Of a stretch of DNA of 13,680 bases, positions 1-7,035 are shown one piece after another. The notes beneath the pieces were generated by a model, which made no database searches, had not been told where the DNA came from, and saw only the letters and a program-made list of their open reading frames with translations. Location of the stretch: the NCBI GenBank assembly GCA_026785785.1, contig JAJAZI010000102.1, positions 1 to 13,680 of the forward strand, read 5' to 3'. The stretch comes from Microbacteriaceae bacterium (GTDB taxonomy: Bacteria; Actinomycetota; Actinomycetes; Actinomycetales; Microbacteriaceae). The position numbers were made by a program, and so were the translations under genes. Numbering within the stretch: position 1 is the stretch's first letter; each line of letters begins with the position of its first letter.

Positions 1-64
1 CGACGATGACTGTGCGACCGAAGACCCCGCGAACCGCGGCATCCGTTCCTGTGACGTTCGACAT
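1..64 (-). CDS. 5' end of a gene truncated by the left window edge
   Basis: Reading leftward from an ATG at 64-62, an open frame runs to the window edge and encodes MSNVTGTDAAVRGVFGRTVIV. It is preceded by an AAGGTGGAG ribosome-binding stretch a few bases before the ATG, so the start looks real. The hydrophobic strand TVIV at the edge would fit the first beta strand of a Rossmann fold, as in short-chain dehydrogenases, but only 21 residues are visible and the glycine motif that would prove it lies outside the window. It is co-directional with the DUF6421 gene and separated from it by about 240 bp of mostly repetitive DNA. The existence of a gene is fairly likely; its product is not determined. 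Confidence 0.6.
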   Translation of the reverse strand, partial: MSNVTGTDAAVRGVFGRTVIV

Positions 65-146
65 CTTCTCCACCTTCGATTCCAAAGCGCGTGATCCGAG
101 CGTAGCCATCACGCAGGGTTGTGGGAGGGGCCTTCGGACCCAAGGC

Positions 147-303
147 CGACGAACCCCGGCCGGATGGGGGGGCAAGCGGCGAACCCCGGCCGGATGCGGG
201 GGGCCAAGCGGCGAACCCCGGCCGGGTGGGGGCCAAGCCGAAGACCCGCCCCCAGCCGAAGACCCGCCTCCGCCGAAGACCCGCCCCCAGCCGAAGCCCC
301 GGC
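147..303. repeat. GC-rich tandem repeat patch between two minus-strand genes
   Basis: Two short tandem families lie side by side. The first has three copies of a roughly 30-32 bp unit with the core GAACCCCGGCCGG, beginning at 151, 181 and 213. The second has four copies of a 17-18 bp unit with the core CCGAAGACCCGCC, beginning at 238, 256, 273 and 291 (the last copy diverges). On the minus strand, which is the sense strand of the flanking genes, this gives repeated runs of three to five G and repeated CTTCGG. Long open frames across it on the plus strand are antisense artefacts of the high GC. The patch fills the gap between the stop of the DUF6421 gene and the next minus-strand gene. There are no spacers of CRISPR type. 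Confidence 0.8.
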
Positions 304-306
304 CCG

Positions 307-1713
307 CTAAGCGGTCTCCGCCGTGATGCCCGCCGTCGACTCGATCACCGCGGCCATCTTCTTGGAGAGAGCCTCGTAGAACATCGAGAGCGGGAACTCG
401 TCGTCGAGCACGGCATCCGTGATCGCCTTGGCCGGTCCGTCGAGCGGCAGGTCGCGGGTGGCCCACCTCGACGCCGGATGCGGCGTCAGCGTCGCCGCGA
501 CCAGGTCGTACGCGGCAAGCCAGTGCGCCACCTTGGGACGGTCGATCGAACGCCAGTACAGCTCGTCGATCTCCGCGCCGAGCGCCACGATGACGTCGGG
601 CACGTCGGCCCAGTCGATCGTGAGGCGCGTGTCGGTCCAGTGCAGAACACGGTGCTGATGCAGCCACGCGAACAGCAGCTGCCCGCCGACGCCGTCGTAG
701 TTGCGCACCCGGCTGCCCGAGAGGGCGAAGCGGAAGATCCGGTCGAACAGCACCGCGTACTGCACGAGCTTCGCGTGCTCGCGCGTCACGTCGTCGGTGT
801 CCTCGGCGCGGGAGATCCGCACGGCCTCCCGGTACGCGGTGAGGTCGCAGCGCAGCTCCTCGAGCGAGTACAGGAAGTACGGCATCCGCTGCTTGATCAT
901 GAACGGATCGAACGGCAGGTCGCCGCGCATGTGCGTGCGGTCGTGGATGAGATCCCACATCACGAAGGTCTCTTCGGTGAGCTGCTGGTCGTCGAGCAGC
1001 GCCGCGGCGTCCTCCGGCAGTTCGAGCCGGGTGACGGATGCCGCCTCCCGCACGACCCGGCGGAACCGGGCGGCCTCGCGGTCGGCGAAGATCGCCCCCC
1101 AAGTGAAGGTCGGGATCTCCCGCATCGCGACCGTCTCGGGGAACAGCACCGCCGAATTCGTGTCGTAGCCGGGAGTGAAGTCGAGGAACCGGATCGGCAC
1201 GAACAGCTTGTTCGAGTACTCGCCCGCCTCGAGCTCGGCGACGAACTCCGGCCAGATCACCTCGATGAGAACCGCCTCGACGAAGCGGCTGCTGCTGCCG
1301 TTCTGGGTCACCATCGGGAACACGACGAGGTGCCGCCGCCCATTCACGCGGCTTCGTTGCGGCTGGAACGCGGTGAGCGCATCGAGGAAGTCGGGAACCC
1401 CGAATCCGCTCGCCTCCCACCTTCCGAAGTCGTCGTCGAGCGCCGCGAGATAGGCGGCGTCGTGCGCGAACAGCGGCGCCAGGTGGATCACGCTGCGGCG
1501 GATCGTCTCGACGAGTGCCCTGGCCTGCGGGTGTGCGGCCTCGTCGGGGATGCTCCCGTCTTTCAGCTGGTGCGCCTGCAGGGCGATCGCTGCCGCCTTG
1601 AGCTGCTGCCAGGCGGGGTGCGCAATGAGCTCGGATGCCGAGATGCCGGCCTCGTCTTCGAGAACCTCGGGTTCCCCGACGATTGCTGTGCTGGTGCTGG
1701 TGCGTTCTGACAT
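307..1713 (-). CDS. DUF6421 family protein
   Basis: A 468-residue protein that I recognise as the actinobacterial DUF6421 family, whose function is unknown. The most family-like block is around residues 254-297, with HDRTH at 257-261, the run GDLPFDPFMIKQRMPY, and EELRCD at 285-290. A second conserved-looking block is GQLLFAWLHQHRVLHW at 344-359. No signal peptide or membrane segment is visible, so it should be cytoplasmic. The ATG is preceded by GGAGG with a six-base spacer, which supports this start. It ends in TAG at 309-307. The neighbouring alpha/beta hydrolase is also on the minus strand but lies 148 bp upstream, with an imperfect inverted repeat in that gap, so this gene probably has its own promoter. 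HxxxH followed by EExRxD resembles the metal site of some zincin peptidases; this is a suggestion only. Confidence 0.85.
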   Translation of the reverse strand: MSERTSTSTAIVGEPEVLEDEAGISASELIAHPAWQQLKAAAIALQAHQLKDGSIPDEAAHPQARALVETIRRSVIHLAPLFAHDAAYLAALDDDFGRWEASGFGVPDFLDALTAFQPQRSRVNGRRHLVVFPMVTQNGSSSRFVEAVLIEVIWPEFVAELEAGEYSNKLFVPIRFLDFTPGYDTNSAVLFPETVAMREIPTFTWGAIFADREAARFRRVVREAASVTRLELPEDAAALLDDQQLTEETFVMWDLIHDRTHMRGDLPFDPFMIKQRMPYFLYSLEELRCDLTAYREAVRISRAEDTDDVTREHAKLVQYAVLFDRIFRFALSGSRVRNYDGVGGQLLFAWLHQHRVLHWTDTRLTIDWADVPDVIVALGAEIDELYWRSIDRPKVAHWLAAYDLVAATLTPHPASRWATRDLPLDGPAKAITDAVLDDEFPLSMFYEALSKKMAAVIESTAGITAETA

Positions 1714-1748
1714 GGAAGACCTCCGATCCTCGTGAGTTACGGCCCGGG

Positions 1749-1773
1749 CGCAACAAACGCACCCTTAGTTGTG
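1749..1773. promoter_or_regulatory. Imperfect inverted repeat upstream of the DUF6421 gene, candidate operator
   Basis: Two 9-base arms, CGCAACAAA at 1749-1757 and TTAGTTGTG at 1765-1773, are complementary at seven of nine positions around a 7-base centre. The site sits 36-60 bases upstream of the DUF6421 start codon. A possible -10 box, TATGCT (minus strand, 1779-1774), lies directly beside it, without a convincing -35. Position and symmetry fit a repressor operator. No cognate regulator is identifiable in the window. Confidence 0.35.
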
Positions 1774-1861
1774 AGCATAACGAGCAATCCGCGCCATTTG
1801 CGTGTGATCGGCGCTCGAAACATGCGTCGGAGGAGGTCTCGGCGGCCGTCCGTGCGGTCCG

Positions 1862-2677
1862 TCAGAGATCGTGCAGCGTGAGCCATCCCCCGAGCACCCG
1901 GTTGAACGCCTCGGGGCGCTCGACGCTGGGCAAGTGGGCGGCGTCGGCGAAGCGCGCGCTCGTCACCCCCGGGATCGTGGCGGCGAGAAACTCGAAGGCC
2001 GCGAGCTCCTCGGTGACGTCGCTCTCCCCAACCGTGACGAGCGCCGGCATACGCAGGTCGAGCAGCCGGTCGAACGCGGGCGGATCGAGGTGTTTGGGCC
2101 GGGGTCGTTCGCCCACCCGGGCGAGGTTCGCGCGGTTGAGCGAATAGGCCAGCTCGACGAAGTCGGGGTCGAGTCGGGCCTGGTCCCTCGTCGGGCCGAT
2201 CGACCAGAGTCGCACCTCGAGCTCGTTGAGCGCCGCCCAGTCCTCGGCGACGAAGGCGCGGTCCATCGCGTCGAGAATCTCGTGCTCGCGGTCGGAGGAC
2301 TCCACGTCGGGGAAGCCGCTCGGGCCCGAGCCGATCGTGGCGAGGCCCGCGACCCGGTCGGGGCTCTCGAGGGCGAGGTCGATCGCGATTCCGCCGCCCC
2401 GCGAGCATCCGATCGCGGTCGCCCGGGCGATGCCGAGGTGGTCGAGGAGGTCGCGGGCGTCCTCCCGGTCGGAGAACTCGACGTCACGCGTCGAGGTATT
2501 GCCGAACCCTCTCGTGTCGTACCGGATGACGAAGTGGTCGCGGTCGAACACCGGCACGAGGCAGTCCCACATGCGCAGGTTGGCGACCCCCGCGTGGATG
2601 AGCAGAACGGCGGGGTCGGATAGGTGGCCGGCGGTCTCGTAGTAGAGGACGGCTCCGTTGACGTCGAGTTGTGGCAC
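1862..2677 (-). CDS. Alpha/beta hydrolase fold protein (PcaD/esterase-like)
   Basis: A 271-residue alpha/beta hydrolase. The oxyanion-hole stretch HAG is at 28-30, the family block RYDTRGFGNT at 52-61, the nucleophile elbow GCSRGG at 90-95 with Ser92, a likely acid Asp220 in GESD, and the catalytic His248 in DAAHLP. Length and motif spacing match 3-oxoadipate enol-lactonase and related esterases, but no neighbouring aromatic-degradation genes support that substrate, so only the fold-level call is safe. No signal peptide is present, so it is cytoplasmic. The start is GTG; a TAGCCT hexamer sits six bases upstream of it, as expected for a leaderless transcript, and the GAGG next to the GTG is too close to act as a normal ribosome-binding site. 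It is divergent from the LacI operon. Confidence 0.85.
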   Translation of the reverse strand: MPQLDVNGAVLYYETAGHLSDPAVLLIHAGVANLRMWDCLVPVFDRDHFVIRYDTRGFGNTSTRDVEFSDREDARDLLDHLGIARATAIGCSRGGGIAIDLALESPDRVAGLATIGSGPSGFPDVESSDREHEILDAMDRAFVAEDWAALNELEVRLWSIGPTRDQARLDPDFVELAYSLNRANLARVGERPRPKHLDPPAFDRLLDLRMPALVTVGESDVTEELAAFEFLAATIPGVTSARFADAAHLPSVERPEAFNRVLGGWLTLHDL

Positions 2678-2683
2678 GCCTCG

Positions 2684-2689
2684 AGGCTA
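2684..2689 (-). promoter_or_regulatory. Candidate -10 box for a leaderless alpha/beta hydrolase transcript
   Basis: On the minus strand TAGCCT is followed by six bases and then the GTG start codon. This TAnnnT plus about 6 nt arrangement puts the transcription start at or next to the start codon. No convincing -35 box is visible. Confidence 0.45.
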
Positions 2690-2734
2690 TCGCGGCGGAC
2701 ACCCGCGCCGAAGTAATTTCTGTTGCGCAATCTC

Positions 2735-2748
2735 CTAAACCGGTATAG
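2735..2748. promoter_or_regulatory. LacI-type operator O1
   Basis: CTAAACCGGTATAG is a 14-bp palindrome centred on CG with six of seven base pairs symmetrical. The central CG and the length are typical for LacI/GalR-family operators. It overlaps the candidate -10 box (TATAGT, 2744-2749) of the repressor operon, so binding would block RNA polymerase. Confidence 0.7.
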
Positions 2749-2749
2749 T
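2744..2749 (+). promoter_or_regulatory. Candidate -10 box of the lacI/sugar operon promoter
   Basis: TATAGT matches a sigma-70-type -10 well. TTGCGC at 2723-2728 (15-bp spacer) or TGTTGC at 2721-2726 (17-bp spacer) could serve as the -35. The predicted transcription start falls around 2756, inside the second operator, leaving a leader of about 55 bases before the GTG at 2813. Confidence 0.5.
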
Positions 2750-2754
2750 TTCAC

Positions 2755-2768
2755 CTAAACCGGTTCAG
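2755..2768. promoter_or_regulatory. LacI-type operator O2
   Basis: CTAAACCGGTTCAG is a second CG-centred 14-bp palindrome with six of seven symmetrical pairs, sharing the CTAAACCGGT half with O1. The two centres are 20 bp apart, about two helical turns, so two dimers would bind the same face of the DNA. It covers the predicted transcription start. Confidence 0.7.
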
Positions 2769-2812
2769 GCCTCCGCAGGGGGCGCCGCACCCGCTCGACG
2801 ATGAGGACTCCC

Positions 2813-3856
2813 GTGGCCAAGCACCGCCCGACGATCGCCGACGTGGCCCTCGCCGCTGGCGTGAGCAAGGGCCTCGTGTCGTTCGCGCTCAACGACCGTC
2901 CTGGCGTCTCGGCGATGACGAGGGAGCGCATCCTCGCGGCCGCCGATGAGCTCGGCTGGCGGCCGAGCTTGCGCGCGAGATCGCTCAGCACCGACCGCGC
3001 TTTCGCGCTCGGCCTCGTGATCGCCCGCGACCCGCAGATCATCGCCGCGGACCCCTTCTTCCCCGCCCTCATCGCGGGAATCGAGACGGCCCTCGCGCCC
3101 GTCGGGCAGGCGCTCGTGCTGAGCATGGTCGTGAGCGAGCAGGCGGAGCTGGCGAGCTACCGCCAGCTCGCCGCCCACGATCGCGTCGACGGCGTCATTA
3201 TCACCGACCTCCGGCAAGACGACCCGCGGCTCGCCCTCGCGCTCGAGCTCGGCCTGCAGGCCGTCACCCTCGGGCACCCCGACGCCCCCTCCCCGTTCCC
3301 CGCGGTCGCGCTCGACGACGACCCGGGCATCCGCTCCACCGTCGACCACCTGGTCGGCCTCGGCCATCGGCGCATCGCCCACGTGGCCGGACCCGCCCGG
3401 ATGCTGCACGGCAGCCGCCGGAGGAACTCGTTCGCGAGCGCGCTGGAGTTGCGGGGGCTGCACGGCGACCTCATCGTCGAGACTGACTTCAGCGCGTCGG
3501 ACGGCGCTCGCGCCACCGCCGAGCTGCTCGCGCTCGCCGACCCGCCGACCGCGATTGTCTACTCGAACGACCCCATGGCGATCGCGGGCATGGGGGTGGC
3601 CCAGCGGGCGGGGCTCCACATTCCCGACGACCTGTCGATCACCGGATTCGACGACAGTGACGTCGGCCAGTACCTCAACCCGTCGCTCACCACCGTGACG
3701 ACCGCGGCCCAGGAGTGGGGTCGCACCGCGGCATCCGCCCTGCTGCGCCTCATCGAGGGCGACGACGTCGCCGACATCGAGCTTGCCCCCGCGCGGCTCG
3801 TCATCCGGGGATCGAGCGCGAGCCCACCCCCCAGAACCCCCGCGACGGCACGGTAG
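2813..3856 (+). CDS. LacI-family transcriptional repressor
   Basis: A LacI/GalR-type regulator of 347 residues. The N-terminal helix-turn-helix covers about residues 7-26 (TIADVALAAGVSKGLVSFALN), the hinge motif RARSLS is near residue 55, and a periplasmic-binding-like effector domain follows, ending in ITGFDDSDVGQYLNPSLTTV. In the recognition helix the specificity positions read Lys-Gly-Phe instead of the LacI Tyr-Gln-Arg. I chose the GTG at 2813: GAGGA lies five bases before it, whereas the ATG at 2801 has no ribosome-binding site at normal spacing and would add four residues. The gene heads the sugar operon and is preceded by two matching operators, so it is probably autoregulated. The ligand is unknown; from the downstream GH130 gene a manno-oligosaccharide is the natural guess. 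Confidence 0.93.
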   Translation: MAKHRPTIADVALAAGVSKGLVSFALNDRPGVSAMTRERILAAADELGWRPSLRARSLSTDRAFALGLVIARDPQIIAADPFFPALIAGIETALAPVGQALVLSMVVSEQAELASYRQLAAHDRVDGVIITDLRQDDPRLALALELGLQAVTLGHPDAPSPFPAVALDDDPGIRSTVDHLVGLGHRRIAHVAGPARMLHGSRRRNSFASALELRGLHGDLIVETDFSASDGARATAELLALADPPTAIVYSNDPMAIAGMGVAQRAGLHIPDDLSITGFDDSDVGQYLNPSLTTVTTAAQEWGRTAASALLRLIEGDDVADIELAPARLVIRGSSASPPPRTPATAR

Positions 3857-3888
3857 CCGTCGGGAATCGGGCGGCAGCGACGCCGCCC
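3843..3888 (+). other. Two tandem RNA hairpins between lacI and the binding-protein gene
   Basis: Hairpin 1 pairs 3843-3849 (CGACGGC) with 3856-3862 (GCCGTCG), a perfect 7-bp stem with a 6-base loop that straddles the lacI stop codon. Hairpin 2 pairs 3869-3875 (GGGCGGC) with 3882-3888 (GCCGCCC), again 7 bp with a 6-base loop. No T-run follows, so neither is a standard intrinsic terminator. They may stabilise the downstream message or reduce read-through. Confidence 0.5.
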
Positions 3889-3910
3889 CTGAGAAGCAAA
3901 GGAGTCCACC

Positions 3911-5224
3911 GTGGACACACAGCGAATCACGAAGAGCTCGGCCAGGCACCGGAGGTACGCGGGCGCCGCCCTGCTCACGGTCGGCGCCCTCGCCCTGACG
4001 GCGTGCGCCGGCGGCGGAGGCGACGACGCGTCGACCGGGGCGCGCGGCGAGATCACCATCTGGTACTCGAACAACGAGTCCGAGGTGGCGTGGGGAAAGC
4101 AGATGGTCGAGGCATGGAACGCCGAGAACCCCGACGAGCAGGTCACCGCGCAGGAGATCCCCGCCGGAGACAGCAGCGAGGAGGTCATCGGCGCCGCGAT
4201 CACCGCGGGCAACGCCCCGTGCCTGATCTACAACACGGCCCCGGCCGCCGTCGGGCAGTTCGAGAAGCAGGGCGGCCTCGTCAACCTGTCGGACTTCGAA
4301 GACGGCGCCTCCTTCATCGAGGAGCGCTCGGGTGCCACCGCCGAGCAGTACCAGAATGCTGACGGCGACTACTTTCAGATGCCGTGGAAGTCGAACCCCG
4401 TCGTGATCTTCTATAACAAGGACCTGTTCGCCGAGGCCGGGCTCGACCCCGAGAACCCGAAGCTTTCGACCTTCGACGAGTTCCTCGAGACCTCGCGCAC
4501 GCTCGTCGAGGCGGGCGTGGCCCCGAACGCGATCCTTCCGGCGCCGACGAGCGAGTTCTACCAGTCGCTCTTCGACTTCTACCCGATGTACGCGGCACAG
4601 AGCGGCGGAACCGGACTGCTCGAAGACGGCGAGGCCACCTTCGCGAACGAGGACGGCTACGCGGTCGCCGACTTCTGGGCGACCATGTACGCCGAGGGAC
4701 TCTCGGCCAAGGAGGCCTATCAGGGTGACTCGTTCGCCGAGGGTGTGGCGGCAATGGCCAGCGTGGGCCCCTGGGCCGTCTCCGTCTACGACGACGTGAA
4801 CTGGGGCTCCGTGCCCGTGCCCACCGCGGACGGCATCCCGGCGGAGGAGACCTACACCTTCAGCGACGCCAAGAATGTCGGCCTCTACACCGCGTGCGAG
4901 AACAAGGAGACGGCATGGGACGTGCTCAAGTTCTCGACGGGTGAGGAGCAGGACGGCCAGCTCCTCGAGCTGACCGGCCAGATGCCCCTCCGTACCGACC
5001 TGCAGGGCACCTACCCCGAGTACTTCGAGGCGAACCCCGCCTACAAGGCATTCGGCGATCAGGCGTCGCGCACCGTCGAGGTGCCGGCCGGGCCCAACAC
5101 CGTGCAGATGCTGCAGACCTTCCGCGACGCGTGGTCGCCGGCCGTCATCTTCGGCGATGGCGACGTGCAGGACGCGCTCGACGAGGCAGCGGTGGAGATC
5201 ACCGACCTTTCGGCCCAGCAGTAG
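3911..5224 (+). CDS. ABC transporter sugar-binding lipoprotein (family 1 extracellular solute-binding protein)
   Basis: A 437-residue extracellular solute-binding protein of the MalE-like carbohydrate class. The N terminus has basic residues, a hydrophobic segment and the lipobox LTAC with the lipidated Cys32, followed by a Gly/Asp-rich linker; the mature protein is therefore anchored on the outer face of the membrane. ITIWYSNNESEVAWGKQMVEAWNAENP (about 48-75) is the typical first lobe, and the stretch FQMPWKSNPVVIFYNKDLFAEAGLDPENP is characteristic of the family. The start is GTG with AAAGGAG six bases upstream. It follows lacI by 54 bp without a visible promoter, and the first permease begins 12 bp later. 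Carbohydrate specificity cannot be read from the sequence; the GH130 neighbour suggests a mannose-containing oligosaccharide. Confidence 0.93.
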   Translation: MDTQRITKSSARHRRYAGAALLTVGALALTACAGGGGDDASTGARGEITIWYSNNESEVAWGKQMVEAWNAENPDEQVTAQEIPAGDSSEEVIGAAITAGNAPCLIYNTAPAAVGQFEKQGGLVNLSDFEDGASFIEERSGATAEQYQNADGDYFQMPWKSNPVVIFYNKDLFAEAGLDPENPKLSTFDEFLETSRTLVEAGVAPNAILPAPTSEFYQSLFDFYPMYAAQSGGTGLLEDGEATFANEDGYAVADFWATMYAEGLSAKEAYQGDSFAEGVAAMASVGPWAVSVYDDVNWGSVPVPTADGIPAEETYTFSDAKNVGLYTACENKETAWDVLKFSTGEEQDGQLLELTGQMPLRTDLQGTYPEYFEANPAYKAFGDQASRTVEVPAGPNTVQMLQTFRDAWSPAVIFGDGDVQDALDEAAVEITDLSAQQ

Positions 5225-5236
5225 GCACTCCCTCTC

Positions 5237-6202
5237 ATGTCCCTGACAAACGCGGTGCCGGCCCCCTCGGGGTCGGCGCCGCCCTCCCCGCCCCCCGCAT
5301 CCGGTACCGCGCGCGGCCCGAAAAAGCGCCCGCTGCTCGGGCGCAATCCGCTCGGGATCATGTTCAGCGCGCCGTACCTCGTCTTCGTGATGCTCGTCTT
5401 CGCCTACCCGCTCGTCTACTCGATCTGGATCGCCTTCCACGACTTCTTCTTCACCGCTCCCGGGGTGCAGGTGGAGCGGCCGTTCGTCGGCCTCGAGAAC
5501 TTCGTCACGGCGTTCTCCGACCCCGCGGTCATCCGGTCGTTCGGCAACGTCGGAATCTTCCTCCTCATCAACGTTCCCCTCACGGTCGTGCTGTCGCTGC
5601 TGCTCGCGACCGCGCTCAACAAGGCCACGAGGGCCAGGACGTTCCTGCGGGTCAGCTACTACGTGCCGTACGTGACCGCGAGCGTCGCGGTCGTCGCCGT
5701 CTGGATCTTCCTGTTCAACGGAAACGGCCTCGTCAACCAGGTGCTCGGGCCGCTCGCACCCGACCCGTCGTGGCTGATCAACAGCACCTGGGCCATGCCG
5801 ACGATCGCGTTCTTCGTCACCTGGAAGCAGCTCGGGTTCTACATCCTGCTCTACCTCGCCGCCCTTCAGGGGGTGCCGAAGGAGCTTTACGAGTCCGCGT
5901 CGACCGACGGTGCGGGCGCCGTGCGCAGCTTCTTCAGCGTCACGGTGCCCGGCGTGCGTCCGGCGACGGTGCTCGTGCTCCTCGTATCGACGGTGACGGG
6001 TGCGAACCTGTTCACCGAGCCCTATCTGCTGACGAACGGCGGCGGCCCGAACGGCGCCTCCGCCTCCCCGGTGCTCCTCATGTACCAGCTCGGCCTGCAA
6101 CAGGGCCAACCGGATGTCGCCTCCGCCATCGGGGTCGTGCTGGTCGTGCTCGTGCTCGGCGTCGCGCTGCTGCAGAACCGCTTCGCGGGAGGAAGAGACT
6201 GA
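5237..6202 (+). CDS. ABC sugar transporter permease, MalF type
   Basis: A 321-residue inner-membrane permease of the binding-protein-dependent carbohydrate class. After a proline-rich cytoplasmic N terminus (residues 8-25), about six hydrophobic segments follow, beginning with APYLVFVMLVFAYPLVYSIWIAF (about 45-67). The cytoplasmic coupling loop (EAA motif) is ELYESASTDGAGAVRSFFSVTVPGVRP at about 216-242, with the conserved Gly225. C-terminally the phrase FTEPYLLTNGGGPNGAS is typical of MalF-like (UgpA/LacF) subunits. It begins 12 bp after the binding-protein stop with only a weak ribosome-binding site, suggesting translational coupling, and its TGA overlaps the ATG of the second permease. It should form a heterodimer with that protein. 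Confidence 0.93.
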   Translation: MSLTNAVPAPSGSAPPSPPPASGTARGPKKRPLLGRNPLGIMFSAPYLVFVMLVFAYPLVYSIWIAFHDFFFTAPGVQVERPFVGLENFVTAFSDPAVIRSFGNVGIFLLINVPLTVVLSLLLATALNKATRARTFLRVSYYVPYVTASVAVVAVWIFLFNGNGLVNQVLGPLAPDPSWLINSTWAMPTIAFFVTWKQLGFYILLYLAALQGVPKELYESASTDGAGAVRSFFSVTVPGVRPATVLVLLVSTVTGANLFTEPYLLTNGGGPNGASASPVLLMYQLGLQQGQPDVASAIGVVLVVLVLGVALLQNRFAGGRD

Positions 6203-7035
6203 TGTCTAAATTCCAGGCACGACTCCGTGCCGGCGTGCTCACGCTCGGCGCCCTCGCCTTCCTCTTCCCTTTCTACTACATGGTCATCGGGTCGCTGCAG
6301 GCGAGCCCGGATCCGACGATCGCGGGCGCGTTTCCCAATCCGGCGAACCTGACGGTTCAGAACTACATCGCCATCAACGAGCGCATCAACCTGCTCACAG
6401 GGCTCGTCAACTCGGGGATCTTCACCGGAGGGGTGCTCCTCGGCACGCTCACCTTCGCGCTGCTCACCGGCTACTCGCTCGCGCAGCTGCAGTGGCGTGG
6501 CCGCGGGACGGTATTCGCGCTCGCGCTGCTCGTGCAGGTCGTGCCGTTCCAGCTGCTGATGATCCCGCTTTACGTGCTCATCGCCCGCGACTACGGGCTC
6601 GGCGACACCCACCTCGGCATGATCCTCCCGTTCGCGATCAACTCGACGGCGGTCATCATCTTCCGGCAGTACTTCCTCCAGCTGCCGAAGGAGCTGTTCG
6701 AGGCGGCGAGGATCGACGGGGCGAGCGAGCTGGCGCTCCTGTGGCGGATCGCGCTGCCGCTCGTGCGCCCGGCCTTCATCACGGTCGTGCTGCTGACCTT
6801 CATCGGGCCGTGGAACGAGTTCCTCTGGCCGTTCCTCATCACGAAGGATGCGGCGCTGCAACCGCTCGCCGTCTCCCTCGCGAATTACATCACCACCGTC
6901 GCTGCCTCGGCCTCGAACCCGTTCGGCGCGACACTCGCGGGGGCCGTCGTACTCGCGGCACCCGTCGTCACGCTGTTCATCTTGACCCAGCGTTACTTCA
7001 TCTCCACAGACATCGGATCGGGCGTAAAAGGATGA
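6202..7035 (+). CDS. ABC sugar transporter permease, MalG type
   Basis: A 277-residue inner-membrane permease that pairs with the preceding subunit. About six membrane segments are visible, starting with VLTLGALAFLFPFYYMVIGSL (about 12-32). The coupling loop ELFEAARIDGASELALLWRIALPLVRP (about 164-190) is a clear EAA motif with Gly173. The C terminus ITQRYFISTDIGSGVKG-like ending (LTQRYFISTDIGSGVKG here) is characteristic of MalG/UgpE/LacG subunits. The ATG at 6202 overlaps the upstream TGA (TGATG) and has GGAGGA eight bases upstream, which fixes the start; the same frame stays open upstream only by chance. Its own TGA overlaps the next ATG by four bases (ATGA). Confidence 0.94.
   Translation: MSKFQARLRAGVLTLGALAFLFPFYYMVIGSLQASPDPTIAGAFPNPANLTVQNYIAINERINLLTGLVNSGIFTGGVLLGTLTFALLTGYSLAQLQWRGRGTVFALALLVQVVPFQLLMIPLYVLIARDYGLGDTHLGMILPFAINSTAVIIFRQYFLQLPKELFEAARIDGASELALLWRIALPLVRPAFITVVLLTFIGPWNEFLWPFLITKDAALQPLAVSLANYITTVAASASNPFGATLAGAVVLAAPVVTLFILTQRYFISTDIGSGVKG

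Noticed and set aside
147..303. CRISPR-like array
   Set aside because: The repeat units are contiguous without unique spacers, are of two different lengths, and no cas genes are present.
121..1710. 529-codon open frame on the plus strand
   Set aside because: It is antisense to the well-supported DUF6421 gene and starts inside the tandem repeats; composition is that of a shadow frame.
2801..2812. ATG at 2801 as start of the LacI regulator
   Set aside because: No ribosome-binding site at suitable distance, whereas GAGGA lies five bases before the GTG at 2813, which begins the usual short N terminus before the helix-turn-helix.
2765..6109. 1114-codon open frame on the minus strand
   Set aside because: It runs antisense to the LacI, binding-protein and permease genes, has the Arg/Glu/Gly/His-rich composition of GC-rich shadow frames, and shows no domain.
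5131..6201. 357-codon N-terminal extension in frame with the second permease
   Set aside because: It overlaps the binding-protein and first-permease genes in another frame; the ATG at 6202 has a good ribosome-binding site and starts the conserved permease sequence.
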